This document shows positions 17,411 through 26,481 of a stretch of 64,000 bases of DNA, piece after piece. The translations under genes were made by a program, and so were the position numbers. Each line of letters starts with the position of its first letter. Positions within the stretch are counted from its first letter, which is position 1. The notes under the pieces are model-generated. The model was not told the DNA's origin and ran no database searches. It saw only the letters and a program-made list of their open reading frames with translations. The stretch lies in assembly GCF_000420665.1 (NCBI RefSeq), contig NZ_ATVJ01000003.1:326299-390298 (forward strand). The letters run 5' to 3'. Origin of the DNA: Ponticaulis koreensis DSM 19734. GTDB lineage: Bacteria > Pseudomonadota > Alphaproteobacteria > Caulobacterales > Hyphomonadaceae.

Positions 17411-18343
17411 CTAAACTCCCACAATTTCATCGCGGATGGCTTCAGTTTTGAGCCATTTAATGAAGGTTCGGGATTCAATGGTCTGGGTCCGGCCCCTCGG
17501 CCAGACAACAAAGTAAGCAAAGTCGATCAGTGTCGAGCCATCAGGGAAGGGCGCTACCAGTCGTCCACTTGCAAGGTCAGCGGCAGCAATGGCTTTCTTG
17601 GCAAGCGCAACGCCTCGTCCTGTCGCTGCGGCCTCGATGGCAAGCATGGACTGGTTGAAGTGCGGGCCTTTATGGCCATCAATGTTTTCAACGCCGCGTG
17701 CCCGCAGCCAACTCGACCAGTCCGGGCAGGACGGATCGCGCTCGGTGCCCGCATCATGCAGAAGTGTGTGCCGCGTGAGGTCTTCAGGTCGTTTGATCGC
17801 GTCCGGGCCTTCCATGAGATGCGGAGAGCAAACCGGCAGAACAGTCTCTTCCATGAGTTTTTCTGATTTGAGGCCTTCATACACGCCGCGGCCATACCGG
17901 ATGGCGAGGTCGGTATCGGCTGTCGTGAAATCGGTGAGTCCCATATCGGCAGAAACCCAGGCTTCGATTTCAGGATGGGCTGTGTGAAACCGGTCCAGTT
18001 TTGGCGCGAGCCATTTGGCCGCAAAGCTCGGCGCGCAGGAAATCATCACCTTACCCTTGCGTGCAGGGGCGCGCATGATCCGGCCAGCCTCAACCAGCTT
18101 GTCGAATGCGTCGCGTACCAGCGGTAGCGCAGCCTGCGCCGCATCTGTCAGCAGGACCTGACGGCCCGTGCGGCGGAACAGGGGCACATTGGTGTATTCT
18201 TCCATCAGCCTGATCTGCTGGCTGATCGCGCCCGGCGTCACGTCCAGCTCTTCAGCGGCCTTAGTGAAGGAAAGATGGCGGGCAGCGGCTTCAAATGCCT
18301 TCAGCGCATTTAGAGGAGGTAATCTGTCTTTTGAGTCTGACAT
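17411..18343 (-). CDS. LysR-family transcriptional regulator (GcvA-like)
   Basis: About 310 residues with an N-terminal winged HTH (residues about 8-67; LSFTKAAEELDVTPGAISQQI is the recognition region) and a type 2 periplasmic-binding effector domain. PPLNALKAFEAAARH at the start is characteristic of the GcvA branch. The ATG at 18341-18343 is preferred because the HTH then begins near residue 8. It is divergent from cysG with a 191-bp shared region that holds a TGTATT/AATACA dyad, so it may regulate itself or the siroheme operon; this is inference. Confidence 0.88.
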   Translation of the reverse strand: MSDSKDRLPPLNALKAFEAAARHLSFTKAAEELDVTPGAISQQIRLMEEYTNVPLFRRTGRQVLLTDAAQAALPLVRDAFDKLVEAGRIMRAPARKGKVMISCAPSFAAKWLAPKLDRFHTAHPEIEAWVSADMGLTDFTTADTDLAIRYGRGVYEGLKSEKLMEETVLPVCSPHLMEGPDAIKRPEDLTRHTLLHDAGTERDPSCPDWSSWLRARGVENIDGHKGPHFNQSMLAIEAAATGRGVALAKKAIAAADLASGRLVAPFPDGSTLIDFAYFVVWPRGRTQTIESRTFIKWLKTEAIRDEIVGV

Positions 18344-18388
18344 AAGGCAGGGGTCCCGAAAATGGTGTATAGAAAGGCTTTTGCCGCC

Positions 18389-18406
18389 TGTATTCCGCAC
18401 AATACA
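18389..18406. promoter_or_regulatory. Dyad in LysR/cysG intergenic region
   Basis: TGTATT (18389-18394) and AATACA (18401-18406) form an inverted repeat with a 6-bp spacer, containing the T-N11-A spacing expected of LysR-type binding sites. It is 46 bp upstream of the regulator start. Confidence 0.45.
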
Positions 18407-18534
18407 TAAAGGCCTATCCCAAAAATGTAAGATAAGTATTTCTAAACGGTCGCATTAATGGTGAAGACTTGTGATAAGCGGCTCAGACGGCATTTTGCAG
18501 ACTGAGGCTAACTGACTAGCCATTGGAGCGTCGC

Positions 18535-19938
18535 GTGGAACTGTTTCCCGTCTTTTTTGGTACAAAATCTCTGAACGTCGTCGTGTTCGGCGGCGGAGAG
18601 AATGCGCGACGCAAAGTGCGGCTTCTGGCCAAGACCCATGCGCGTGTCGATGTGATTGCGCCTGTCTTCTCGCCAGAGTTCGTCAACGAGTTTGCGGGAC
18701 GCGTCGGGTTCGCGCCTGAAGCGCTGACCGAAGTGCTGGTCTCTGAAGCCAAGTTTGTAATCATCGCGATTGAAGATGACGAGCCAGCGCTCGAAGCGGC
18801 TCTAAACCTTGTGCGTCAGTACAATTTGCCTGTGAACGTGGTGGACCGACCGGAGCTTTGCGACTTCACCGTTCCGAGCATTCTGGACCGTGGCAGCGTC
18901 GTCGGCGCTATCGCGACAGGCGGCGCAGCTCCTGTCATGGCGCGCAATATCCGCTCTCGCCTTGAGGCTTTGCTTCCAAAGCGCACGGGCGACCTTGCAA
19001 ATTTTGCGCGGGGATTTCGCGGCAAGGTGAAGGCGCGCTTCGCTGAAGAGTCCGACCGCCGTGCTTTCTGGGAAAATATGCTGCGCGGGCCAATTGCCGA
19101 GAAGGTTCTCGCTGGTGATGAAGGTGCGGCGCGGGTGGAAATGGATGCCGCCATTGAAGCGGGCAAAACCGAAAAGACCGGTATTGTTCACATTGTCGGT
19201 GCAGGTCCGGGTGATCTGGAGCTTCTTACGCTGAAAGCACTGCGCGTACTGCAGGACGCGGACATCGTTTTCTATGACAATCTCGTTGGCGCCGACATTC
19301 TGGACCTTATCCGCCGCGATGCGGATCGTGTGTCTGTCGGCAAGTCCAAAGGCTATCACTCTGTACCGCAGGAAGATATTCACGAGCTTTTGATCATGGC
19401 GGCAAAGGCCGGAAAGCGTGTCGTGCGCCTGAAGGGCGGCGATCCATTTATCTTTGGTCGCGGCGGTGAAGAACTTGGCGCACTGCTGGCTGAAGGTATA
19501 GAGGCTCAAGTGGTGCCGGGCATTTCTTCTGCGCTTGGCTGCGCGGCAAGTGCTGGTCTGCCGCTCACCCATCGTGATCACGCTCAGTCCGTGACTTTCG
19601 TAACCGGCCATGCCCGCAACGGACGGGTTCCGGACCTCGACTGGCCATCCCTTGCGCGCCAGAACCAGACCGTCGTCGTCTATATGGGCGTAGGAACGTC
19701 CGCGCAGATTTCCGAGAATCTGATAGCGGCAGGTCGCGGCGCCTCTACACCTGTGGCGGTTATTGAAAACGGCACACGCGAAAATGAAATCCGCGCCTAT
19801 GGCAAATTGAGCGAGCTGGCGTGCCTGATTGAAGGGAATGGCATTAAAGGGCCTGCGCTTCTGATCATCGGTGAAGTCGCTGCTCTACCTGAACTATTTC
19901 TATCATCCATGCAAAAGAGTCTGGAGATCGTTGAATGA
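18535..19938 (+). CDS. cysG: Siroheme synthase (bifunctional CysG)
   Basis: Makes siroheme for sulfite reductase from uroporphyrinogen III. Residues about 1-205 are the precorrin-2 dehydrogenase/ferrochelatase part (NAD-binding VVVFGGGENARRK near residue 13); residues about 213-465 are the uroporphyrinogen-III methyltransferase (GAGPGDLELLTLKA, GDPFIFGRGGEE, VVPGISSALG). The start is taken as GTG at 18535 because GGAGC lies five bases upstream; a TTG at 18523 is less likely. Its stop overlaps the DUF2849 start (ATGA). First gene of the sulfite reduction operon. Confidence 0.94.
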   Translation: MELFPVFFGTKSLNVVVFGGGENARRKVRLLAKTHARVDVIAPVFSPEFVNEFAGRVGFAPEALTEVLVSEAKFVIIAIEDDEPALEAALNLVRQYNLPVNVVDRPELCDFTVPSILDRGSVVGAIATGGAAPVMARNIRSRLEALLPKRTGDLANFARGFRGKVKARFAEESDRRAFWENMLRGPIAEKVLAGDEGAARVEMDAAIEAGKTEKTGIVHIVGAGPGDLELLTLKALRVLQDADIVFYDNLVGADILDLIRRDADRVSVGKSKGYHSVPQEDIHELLIMAAKAGKRVVRLKGGDPFIFGRGGEELGALLAEGIEAQVVPGISSALGCAASAGLPLTHRDHAQSVTFVTGHARNGRVPDLDWPSLARQNQTVVVYMGVGTSAQISENLIAAGRGASTPVAVIENGTRENEIRAYGKLSELACLIEGNGIKGPALLIIGEVAALPELFLSSMQKSLEIVE

Positions 19939-20264
19939 CATCTGTACGTCCGAAACTTAAGGCTGACATTCCTAAAGTCATCACAGCCTGGGACGTTGCG
20001 ACCGGCGCGACTGTGTACCAGACGGCTGACCGTAACTGGTCTGAGAACATCGCTGACGCGGAAGTGGTCGTCGGTGAGGCTGCTGATGCGGCGCTTGAAG
20101 CGGCTCAGGGCGACGAGCTTCGCATTCTGGACCCGTATGTCATGGAAGTGACCGCAGACGGTGAAGTGACTGGCCGTGAAACTCTTCGTGAAACTATCCG
20201 CGCGACGGGACCGACCACACACACAGAATTTCATAAGGCTGCGCGGGGCGTGGTCGATGCCTGA
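19935..20264 (+). CDS. DUF2849 domain protein
   Basis: A 109-residue protein with the family pattern VITAWDVATGATVYQT near the N-terminus. In alphaproteobacteria this family sits almost always between cysG and cysI; its biochemical role is not established, but it probably assists sulfite reduction. Coupled to both neighbours: the start overlaps the cysG stop by 4 bp and the end overlaps the GST start by 8 bp. Confidence 0.88.
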   Translation: MTSVRPKLKADIPKVITAWDVATGATVYQTADRNWSENIADAEVVVGEAADAALEAAQGDELRILDPYVMEVTADGEVTGRETLRETIRATGPTTHTEFHKAARGVVDA

Positions 20265-20898
20265 TCGCGATATCACGCGTCTGACGCTCTACGGGGATTC
20301 AATCTCCGGCAACTGTATGAAGACCAAATGGGTCGCAGAGTTGCTCGAGCTTGATTATGACTGGGTTGAGATGGACCTGATGGCGGGTGCCACGCAGACG
20401 GAAGATTTTCTGGCGCTGAACCCTGTTGGGCAGGTGCCGCTGGCGCGCTGGCCGGATGGCCGCGTTCTTCCGCAGTCAAACGCCATTATGCTGTATCTGG
20501 CAGAACAGGCTGAAAGCGATCTGGTGCCGAGCGACTCGTTTACCAAAGCGCAGATGATGAGCTGGCTCTTCTGGGAGCAGTACAGCCATGAACCTGCGAT
20601 CGCCGTACGCCGTTTTCAGAAGCTCTACCTGAAGAAATCTGATGACGAGATCGAGCCGTCTCTGATGGCCAAAGGGCGTCGCGCACTCGGCGTTATGGAA
20701 CTTCAACTGACACGCACCGACTGGATCGTCGGTGATACCTTCACCCTCGCGGATATCGCGCTCGTCGCGTATACTCGTCTGGCACACGAAGGCGGATTTG
20801 ATCTGAGCGAGTTTCCGTCGGTTGAACGTTGGGTCAGCCGTACCGAGGCAGAGCTCGGCATTCCGCATGCCATGCCGAAGGAGGGGCACGCGTTATGA
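20257..20898 (+). CDS. Glutathione S-transferase family protein
   Basis: Cytoplasmic GST-fold protein of 213 residues. The N-terminal thioredoxin-like half has LTLYGDSISGNCMKTKWVAELL and the cis-proline region NPVGQVPLARWPDGRVLPQSNAIMLYLAE with the Ser of the glutathione site; the C-terminal half is all-helical with DWIVGDTFTLADIALVAY. The ATG at 20257 overlaps the DUF2849 end; the stop overlaps the next start (ATGA). A GST embedded in the siroheme/sulfite operon is unusual and suggests a thiol or sulfur-related substrate, which is inference. Confidence 0.9.
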   Translation: MPDRDITRLTLYGDSISGNCMKTKWVAELLELDYDWVEMDLMAGATQTEDFLALNPVGQVPLARWPDGRVLPQSNAIMLYLAEQAESDLVPSDSFTKAQMMSWLFWEQYSHEPAIAVRRFQKLYLKKSDDEIEPSLMAKGRRALGVMELQLTRTDWIVGDTFTLADIALVAYTRLAHEGGFDLSEFPSVERWVSRTEAELGIPHAMPKEGHAL

Positions 20899-21251
20899 CG
20901 AACGTCGAGAATTCCATCAATTATATCGAGTTTCCAATGACTGACCCTGAAGCGGTCATCATGTTCTACGAGACCGTTTTCGGCTGGACGTTCCAGCGAT
21001 GGGGCGACGACTATATCAGCTTCAACGGCGCGGAAGTCGAAGGCGGTTTCAACCGTCAGGCTGACGTAAACACCGGTCGCTCTGGCGCTCTGGTAATCCT
21101 CTATACAAACAATCTTGAGAAGAAACTGGACCAGATCAAAGTGGCTGGCGGCACAATCGTGGAAGACATTTACGCCTTCCCGGGCGGGCGCCGTTTCCAC
21201 TTCGCAGATCCGTCGGGCAATGAGCTCGCGGTCTGGTCCGAAAAAGGGTAA
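20895..21251 (+). CDS. VOC (glyoxalase/bleomycin-resistance fold) protein
   Basis: A 118-residue single VOC-type protein (FPMTDPEAVIMFYETVFGWTF start, and GRRFHFADPSGNELAVWSEKG end) with the usual metal-site pattern near the termini. Such proteins bind a divalent metal and act on small electrophiles or serve as binding proteins; the substrate is unknown. The ATG overlaps the GST stop codon, and cysI begins 3 bp after its stop, so it belongs to the same operon. Confidence 0.88.
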   Translation: MTNVENSINYIEFPMTDPEAVIMFYETVFGWTFQRWGDDYISFNGAEVEGGFNRQADVNTGRSGALVILYTNNLEKKLDQIKVAGGTIVEDIYAFPGGRRFHFADPSGNELAVWSEKG

Positions 21252-21254
21252 TCC

Positions 21255-22916
21255 ATGTATCGGTATGACGAATTTGACGCTCAGATCGTTCGTGAGCGTG
21301 CGGCGCAGTTTCGCGGGCAGGTCGAACGTCGTCTGAGCGGCGATATCACTGAAGACCAGTTCAAGCCTCTGCGCCTGATGAATGGCGTATATCTGCAGCT
21401 TCACGCTTACATGCTGCGTATCGCTATTCCGTACGGCACGCTGCGTGGCGAACAGATGCGTAAGTTCGCGCACATCGCGCGTAAATATGACAAAGGTTAT
21501 GGTCACTGGACCACGCGTCAGAACATCCAGTTCAACTGGGTGGCGCTGAAGGATATTCCGGACGTTCTGGACGAGCTGGCGGAAGTCGAGATGCACGCCA
21601 TCCAGACCTCTGGTAACTGCATCCGTAACACGACATCAGACCAATTTGCCGGTGCTACGGCTGAAGAGATTGAAGATCCGCGTCCATGGTGTGAGATCAT
21701 CCGTCAATGGTCCACCTTCCACCCGGAATTCTCCTTCCTGCCGCGTAAATTCAAGATCGCTGTTACTGCGGCTGAAAACGACCGCGCGGCCATCCGTGTT
21801 CACGACATTGGCCTTCACATGCGCCGCAATGATGCGGGTGAAACCGGCTTTGAAGTGATCGTCGGTGGCGGGCAGGGGCGTACGCCTCATGTTGGCGTGA
21901 CGATCAAGCCGTTCGTCGCAAAAGATCAGCTGCTTGATTATCTGGAAGCCGTTATGCGCGTGTATAACCGTTTTGGCCGCCGCGATAACAAGTATAAGGC
22001 GCGTATCAAAATCCTCGTCAGCGAAACCGGTGCAGAAGAGTTCACGCGTCTGGTGGACGAAGAGTTCGAAGCCCAGCGCGACGCCGAAAAAATCGTTCTG
22101 CCGCAGGCTGAAGTCGATCGCATCACGCAATATTTTGCGCCGCCAGCGTTCGAAGACCTGCCAGACACATCTGACGTGCTGGAAGCGGCGAAAGCCAAAG
22201 ACGACGCGTTCGCCCGCTGGGTGCGCGTGAATGTGCGTCCTCACAAACAGGCTGGCTACGGCATTGTGACCATCAGCTGTAAGCCGATCGGTGCGCCTCC
22301 AGGAGACGTGACGGATACGCAGATGGACGTGACGGCTGATCTCGCAGAGCGTTACAGCCTCGATGAAATCCGCATCACGCACGAACAGAATATGGTTTTG
22401 CCTCACGTGAAGCTGGATGATCTGTTCGACCTCTATCAGGAGCTCGACAGCGCAGGTCTTGCGACCGCCAATTATGAGCTGATTTCAGACATTATCTGCT
22501 GCCCGGGTCTCGATTATTGTAACCTTGCGAACGCGCGTTCCATTCCGGTTGCTCAGGACCTGCAAAACACATTCGCAGACCTTGAACGTCAGGATGATAT
22601 TGGCGAACTGAAGATCAAGATTTCAGGCTGCATCAACGCCTGTGGTCACCACCATGTCGGCCATATCGGCATTCTGGGCGTCGACCGTAAAGGCGAGGAA
22701 TTCTACCAGATCACCTTTGGGGGCCGCGCGGACGAGAAGGCCGCCATCGGCCAGATCGCCGGTCCCGGCCTTCGCGCCGAAGACGTGCCATCTGCGCTGG
22801 AGCGTGTGATCGAGACATATCGCGAGGTTCGTAGCTCTAAAGACGAACGCTTCATCGACGCGCTGGAGCGTGTTGGCCATGACCCATTCAAGGAGGCGCT
22901 CTATGCCGCTGGTTAA
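21255..22916 (+). CDS. cysI: Sulfite reductase hemoprotein (nitrite/sulfite reductase family)
   Basis: Six-electron reduction of sulfite to sulfide in assimilation, using siroheme and a 4Fe-4S cluster. The 553 residues contain the cluster ligands C416-x5-C422 (CPGLDYC) and C459-x3-C463 (CINAC), and the substrate-site basic region GHWTTRQNIQFNW. Length matches the ferredoxin-type single-subunit family, consistent with electrons from ferredoxin and Fpr rather than a CysJ flavoprotein (inference). Its end overlaps the DUF934 start by 14 bp. No cysH follows. Confidence 0.93.
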   Translation: MYRYDEFDAQIVRERAAQFRGQVERRLSGDITEDQFKPLRLMNGVYLQLHAYMLRIAIPYGTLRGEQMRKFAHIARKYDKGYGHWTTRQNIQFNWVALKDIPDVLDELAEVEMHAIQTSGNCIRNTTSDQFAGATAEEIEDPRPWCEIIRQWSTFHPEFSFLPRKFKIAVTAAENDRAAIRVHDIGLHMRRNDAGETGFEVIVGGGQGRTPHVGVTIKPFVAKDQLLDYLEAVMRVYNRFGRRDNKYKARIKILVSETGAEEFTRLVDEEFEAQRDAEKIVLPQAEVDRITQYFAPPAFEDLPDTSDVLEAAKAKDDAFARWVRVNVRPHKQAGYGIVTISCKPIGAPPGDVTDTQMDVTADLAERYSLDEIRITHEQNMVLPHVKLDDLFDLYQELDSAGLATANYELISDIICCPGLDYCNLANARSIPVAQDLQNTFADLERQDDIGELKIKISGCINACGHHHVGHIGILGVDRKGEEFYQITFGGRADEKAAIGQIAGPGLRAEDVPSALERVIETYREVRSSKDERFIDALERVGHDPFKEALYAAG

Positions 22917-23346
22917 AAATGGCGAAGTGACCGCCAATCCACACGGTGAAGTTCTGACACTGGAGCCGTTTCTCGAAATTGCTGCGGCTGATCCGAAAGA
23001 TGCTGTAATCGTTCGCCTGATGCCGGATGATTGCCCGCTGCAGCTTGAGCCGTTCATTGAGCAGCTCGAAGTGGTCGAGATCAGCTTCCCGCGTTACGCG
23101 GACGGTCGCGGCTACAGTCAGGCACAGCTTCTTCGCCGCCGTCTCGGCTATAAGGGTGAAATCCGCGCGGTTGGCGATGTGCTGCGTGACCAGCTTCTCT
23201 TCATGCTGCGTTCGGGCTTTGATGCTTTCGAACTTGGCCGTGAAGATGCGGCTCAGGCATTTGCCGCGGCGTCCAGAGAATACAGCCATTTCTACCAGCC
23301 GGCTGCGGACGGCGAGTCGGGTGTATTTGCACGCCGACACAGCTGA
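22903..23346 (+). CDS. DUF934 domain protein (sulfite reductase-associated)
   Basis: A 147-residue protein with the family motif FPRYADGRGYSQAQLLRRRLGYKGEIRAVGDVLRDQ split over residues 62-98. DUF934 proteins accompany cysI in proteobacteria; function is not established. The ATG at 22903 is preceded by AAGGAGG and lies inside the cysI 3' end. Last gene of the operon, followed 28 bp later by a terminator. Confidence 0.9.
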   Translation: MPLVKNGEVTANPHGEVLTLEPFLEIAAADPKDAVIVRLMPDDCPLQLEPFIEQLEVVEISFPRYADGRGYSQAQLLRRRLGYKGEIRAVGDVLRDQLLFMLRSGFDAFELGREDAAQAFAAASREYSHFYQPAADGESGVFARRHS

Positions 23347-23374
23347 TAATTTGCACGTATTCAAACACGATAAA

Positions 23375-23401
23375 GGGAGCTCCGCGTGGGCTCCCTTTTT
23401 T
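23375..23401 (+). terminator. Rho-independent terminator of the cysG-cysI-DUF934 operon
   Basis: GGGAGC (23375-23380) pairs with GCTCCC (23390-23395) around a 9-nt loop and is followed by six T. Confidence 0.88.
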
Positions 23402-23550
23402 GTGACCGGCATCTCCGCAAGACGTGATTTTAGCTCACGTAAGCGGGAGTAAATGTCAATTAAATCAAACGCCTATTTGGTTTGTCTGTGACTGGTTCTT
23501 TCCGTTTATCTGAAGGGCGCAAACGCGTTTCTTCTTGGAAAGGACACATT

Positions 23551-24225
23551 ATGGACAACCGCAAAATTCTGCTCTCGCTCGCTCTTCTTGGCGGCGTCGC
23601 TTCAACTTCTATCGCTCACGCTGAAACCGGCTGGTACGTACTTGGTGGTGTAAACTCGACAACAGTCGACCAGTTCAACTCCCGCAACACAGGCACGTCT
23701 GACCCGAACCAGGGACCGGTTGGTGGCCCGAGCATCTCAGTCACCGATTCAGACACAGGCGTCAGCGCTTTCATCGCAGGTGGTTATCAGTATGACTTCT
23801 CACCTGATTTCTACGGCGCGGTAGAAGTTTTCTACTCAGATGAGCAGGCTGAAACACAGACGTTCAACAGCGTGAAAATTACCGACATCGAACTCGATGC
23901 CTCTTACGGTATCGACTTCAAATTCGGTCACAACGTAACGGACCGTCTGGCGATCTACGGTCTTCTGGGTGTCACTCAGTTCGATTTCGACGGTCAGGCG
24001 TCTTATACGTTCGCACCGCCGGTTGATGACCTCTCAGACGAAGAAGTTGCCTTCGTTTACGGTGGAGGCCTGGAAATCAGCTTCGACGATCACTGGTCTA
24101 CTATTGCCGAATTCCGCCTCTCTAACGACGTCGAGTTCGACACACCTGTCGACCGAGGCGGCGTTCAGTCCGAAGACGAATTTGACTTCGCTGTCATCCG
24201 TACCGGTCTGAAATACCGCTTCTAA
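23551..24225 (+). CDS. Outer-membrane beta-barrel protein (OmpA/OmpW-like porin family)
   Basis: 224 residues with a clear signal peptide (cut after AHA, about residue 22), alternating amphipathic strands and the C-terminal LKYRF ending that BAM substrates carry. It fits an eight-stranded outer-membrane barrel. The ATG at 23551 has AAAGGA upstream; an in-frame start at 23482 would disrupt the signal peptide. It is a single gene after the sulfite operon terminator. Confidence 0.87.
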   Translation: MDNRKILLSLALLGGVASTSIAHAETGWYVLGGVNSTTVDQFNSRNTGTSDPNQGPVGGPSISVTDSDTGVSAFIAGGYQYDFSPDFYGAVEVFYSDEQAETQTFNSVKITDIELDASYGIDFKFGHNVTDRLAIYGLLGVTQFDFDGQASYTFAPPVDDLSDEEVAFVYGGGLEISFDDHWSTIAEFRLSNDVEFDTPVDRGGVQSEDEFDFAVIRTGLKYRF

Positions 24226-24315
24226 TTTCGCGCGATCCGCCTTCGTGCGGGCCCCTGTCCCCGGTCGAAACAGCTGTTATAGTGGCAGACTGTAGCGACT
24301 GGGGAAGGTTGCCAG

Positions 24316-24987
24316 ATGATTTGGTGGATAGTTCCGGCGGCAGTCGGCTTTTTCGGACTTGTGGTCACGCTGGCCGGTTTTGCCCGCATGGGTAAGCGTA
24401 AAGCCATGTCAGGCGGGGTGCGCTTCATTGGCGGCATTCTTGTGCTATCTGCAGCAGCGCTGCTCACCATGGTCGGCATTAATCTGCAAACCTATTCCCG
24501 TCTCAATCAGGAGCGCCACGTCGCTGATATCGAGCTTCAGCGTGTCGACGATCAGCATTTTCGCGCCGAGGTGACGCTAGACGGTGAAACGACACCGACG
24601 GACTATGTGATCCGAGGCGATGAAGTGCTCTTTGAGGCGCGCATCATCAAATGGACGCCGTGGGCAAATGTGATCGGCTATGATGCGATCTATAAGCTGG
24701 ACCGTATGTCCGGCCGCTATACCTCCATCCAAGACGAACGGACCGGCGAGCGCACGCTTTATGCGTTGCAGAATGATCCGGGTGTCAGCGCGTTCAACCT
24801 CATCAACGAACATGGCAAATGGCAGAACACAGTCGACGCTTATTATGGGTCTGGCACATATGTGCCGATGATCGACGGCGCGCGATATGAAATCCGCATC
24901 ACGCAAAGCGGCCTCATCGCCCGTGCTTTGAATGAAAGCGCGGAAGACGGTCTGCGACGTTGGGCGTCGCCCACGCGCGGCGAATAG
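24316..24987 (+). CDS. Two-helix membrane protein with soluble domain, unknown function
   Basis: 223 residues: membrane helices at about residues 3-24 and 36-56, then a soluble domain of beta-rich character (LQRVDDQHFRAEVTLDG, GARYEIRITQSGLIAR). Similar proteins are sometimes labelled cation/multidrug efflux pump, which the sequence does not support. A GGGGAAGG lies just before the ATG. It heads a run of closely spaced genes through the GNAT gene at 27.1 kb; the methyltransferase starts 11 bp after its stop. Confidence 0.75.
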   Translation: MIWWIVPAAVGFFGLVVTLAGFARMGKRKAMSGGVRFIGGILVLSAAALLTMVGINLQTYSRLNQERHVADIELQRVDDQHFRAEVTLDGETTPTDYVIRGDEVLFEARIIKWTPWANVIGYDAIYKLDRMSGRYTSIQDERTGERTLYALQNDPGVSAFNLINEHGKWQNTVDAYYGSGTYVPMIDGARYEIRITQSGLIARALNESAEDGLRRWASPTRGE

Positions 24988-24998
24988 GGAGAGCGACT

Positions 24999-25622
24999 AT
25001 GGGATTTTACAGCTGTTACATTCTGCCGCCGCTGATTGATTGTGCCTGCTCGACAAAACCGATCATGAAACAGCGGGAAAAAGTGGTGCCTCATGCTGAA
25101 GGCCGCGTGCTGGAAGTTGGCTGTGGCAGCGGCACGAATTTCGGCCTGTATGATAGCTCTAACGTCTCTCAGGTTTTCGCGCTCGAACCAGACGCGCAAA
25201 TGATCAAAAAGGCTCAGAAGCGCGCGGACGCTGCGGAAGGGCTGAACATCGAATTCATGGAAGCGGGCGGCGAGGCTGTGCCGCTGGACGACAACTCCGT
25301 CGATACGGTCGTCTTCACTTTCACCATGTGCACTATTCCGCCGATTGATGCGGCGCTCGCCGAAGCCCGACGGGTTTTGAAGCCCGGCGGAAAGCTGCTC
25401 TATTCGGAACATGGCGGTGCACCGGATGAAGGCATTCTTAAATGGCAGAGACGCCTTGAGCCCATTCAGAAAACGCTCGCTGGTGGTTGCCATCTGACGC
25501 GCGTGCCGCCGCGCATGCTCGAGCATAACGGTTTCACCGTTACAGATGGCGAGACGATGTATCTTCCGAGTACGCCGAAAGTGCTGGGCTTTGCGTATTG
25601 GGGGCAGGCTGTCGTCAGTTGA
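24999..25622 (+). CDS. Class I SAM-dependent methyltransferase
   Basis: 207 residues with SAM motif I VLEVGCGSGTNFGLYD near residue 38, acidic loop ALEPDAQM, and post-motif segment GGKLLYSEHG. The N-terminal YILPPLIDCACSTKPIMKQREKVVP is characteristic of a family related to METTL7-type thiol methyltransferases, with a possible membrane-associating N-terminus. The ATG at 24999 follows GGGAGAG. Its stop overlaps the start of the DUF3445 gene by one base. Substrate unknown. Confidence 0.88.
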   Translation: MGFYSCYILPPLIDCACSTKPIMKQREKVVPHAEGRVLEVGCGSGTNFGLYDSSNVSQVFALEPDAQMIKKAQKRADAAEGLNIEFMEAGGEAVPLDDNSVDTVVFTFTMCTIPPIDAALAEARRVLKPGGKLLYSEHGGAPDEGILKWQRRLEPIQKTLAGGCHLTRVPPRMLEHNGFTVTDGETMYLPSTPKVLGFAYWGQAVVS

Positions 25623-26455
25623 TGGGTATGCTTCGAACGCCACATTATCTGCCGTTTCTCGATGGTCCGGCGATCATGGCGCCCAAGCTCAGACCGATTG
25701 ACGAGGGCGCGTGGCTGACGCCGGATACCGAGGCGGAGGTATGGCTTGAGGAAAAGCACCGATTGATGGTCGCTCAGCGAGATCAGGTGTTTGCGCGGGC
25801 CGGAGACTGGCCAATCGACGCTGCTGAAGAGGCGGCAGGCTTGGTGCTGAGCACACAATCATCAGCTCCTCTTGAAAACGCGGTTTTCACGCCAATCGAA
25901 CGCGCGGCTTCAACTGTCAGCGATGATTTATGCGTGATGGTGCCGCGCGACGGTCAGTTTGTGCTTGGTGCCGCCAGCCTCTGCGCGCCGACATTCTGGT
26001 CACTTGCCGAGAACATCGCAAAGCCTTTGTCAGGGCTGCATTCGCTATTGCCACAGGGCGGAACCGAACTTTCATCGCGGATCAACCGGATATTTTCGGG
26101 CCTGCAGGCCGGACCAGTGCTGGAACGGTTCAACTGGACCGTCCAGCTGGGCGGTGAACGGTTTACGCCGTCGTCAGAGCCTATGAAGCGCGCGCTCGCT
26201 GAACTGAATGAGAAAGACACCGCAAGCGATTTGTTTCTGCGCGTTGAACGTCAGACCATCCGTAAATTGCCTGAAACGGGCGCAGTGCTGTTCACCATCC
26301 GCATCTGCGTGGACCCTCTCGCGCCAATTCTGGCGGATGGTCAGACGAAAGAGCAGTTCGCGCAGGCCTGGCGATCTACAGAAGAGGATGTCGCCGCCTA
26401 CAAAGGCTGGTCTCACTATCAGCATGCTATTGATTGGCTGCTAGCCTCGGCATAG
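25622..26455 (+). CDS. DUF3445 protein, heme-dependent oxidative N-demethylase-like
   Basis: 277 residues of the DUF3445 family (PF11927), whose characterised members are heme-dependent oxidative N-demethylases acting on methylated amines. Family landmarks visible are the N-terminal LRPIDEGAWL, the CVMVPRDGQFVLGAASLCAPTFWS core split over residues 101-125, and the late RQTIRKLPETGAVLFTIRICVDPL. The ATG at 25622 overlaps the methyltransferase stop. A methyltransferase and demethylase encoded together hint at one-carbon/methylamine chemistry, but this is inference. Confidence 0.85.
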   Translation: MGMLRTPHYLPFLDGPAIMAPKLRPIDEGAWLTPDTEAEVWLEEKHRLMVAQRDQVFARAGDWPIDAAEEAAGLVLSTQSSAPLENAVFTPIERAASTVSDDLCVMVPRDGQFVLGAASLCAPTFWSLAENIAKPLSGLHSLLPQGGTELSSRINRIFSGLQAGPVLERFNWTVQLGGERFTPSSEPMKRALAELNEKDTASDLFLRVERQTIRKLPETGAVLFTIRICVDPLAPILADGQTKEQFAQAWRSTEEDVAAYKGWSHYQHAIDWLLASA

Positions 26456-26481
26456 CTTCATCGCACGATGGGAGATGTGCC

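Noticed and set aside
21636..22406. A 256-codon minus-strand frame inside cysI
   Set aside because: Shadow of the conserved sulfite reductase gene.
24316..24987. A multidrug efflux pump
   Set aside because: Only two membrane helices and a soluble domain; the label used for similar proteins is not supported.
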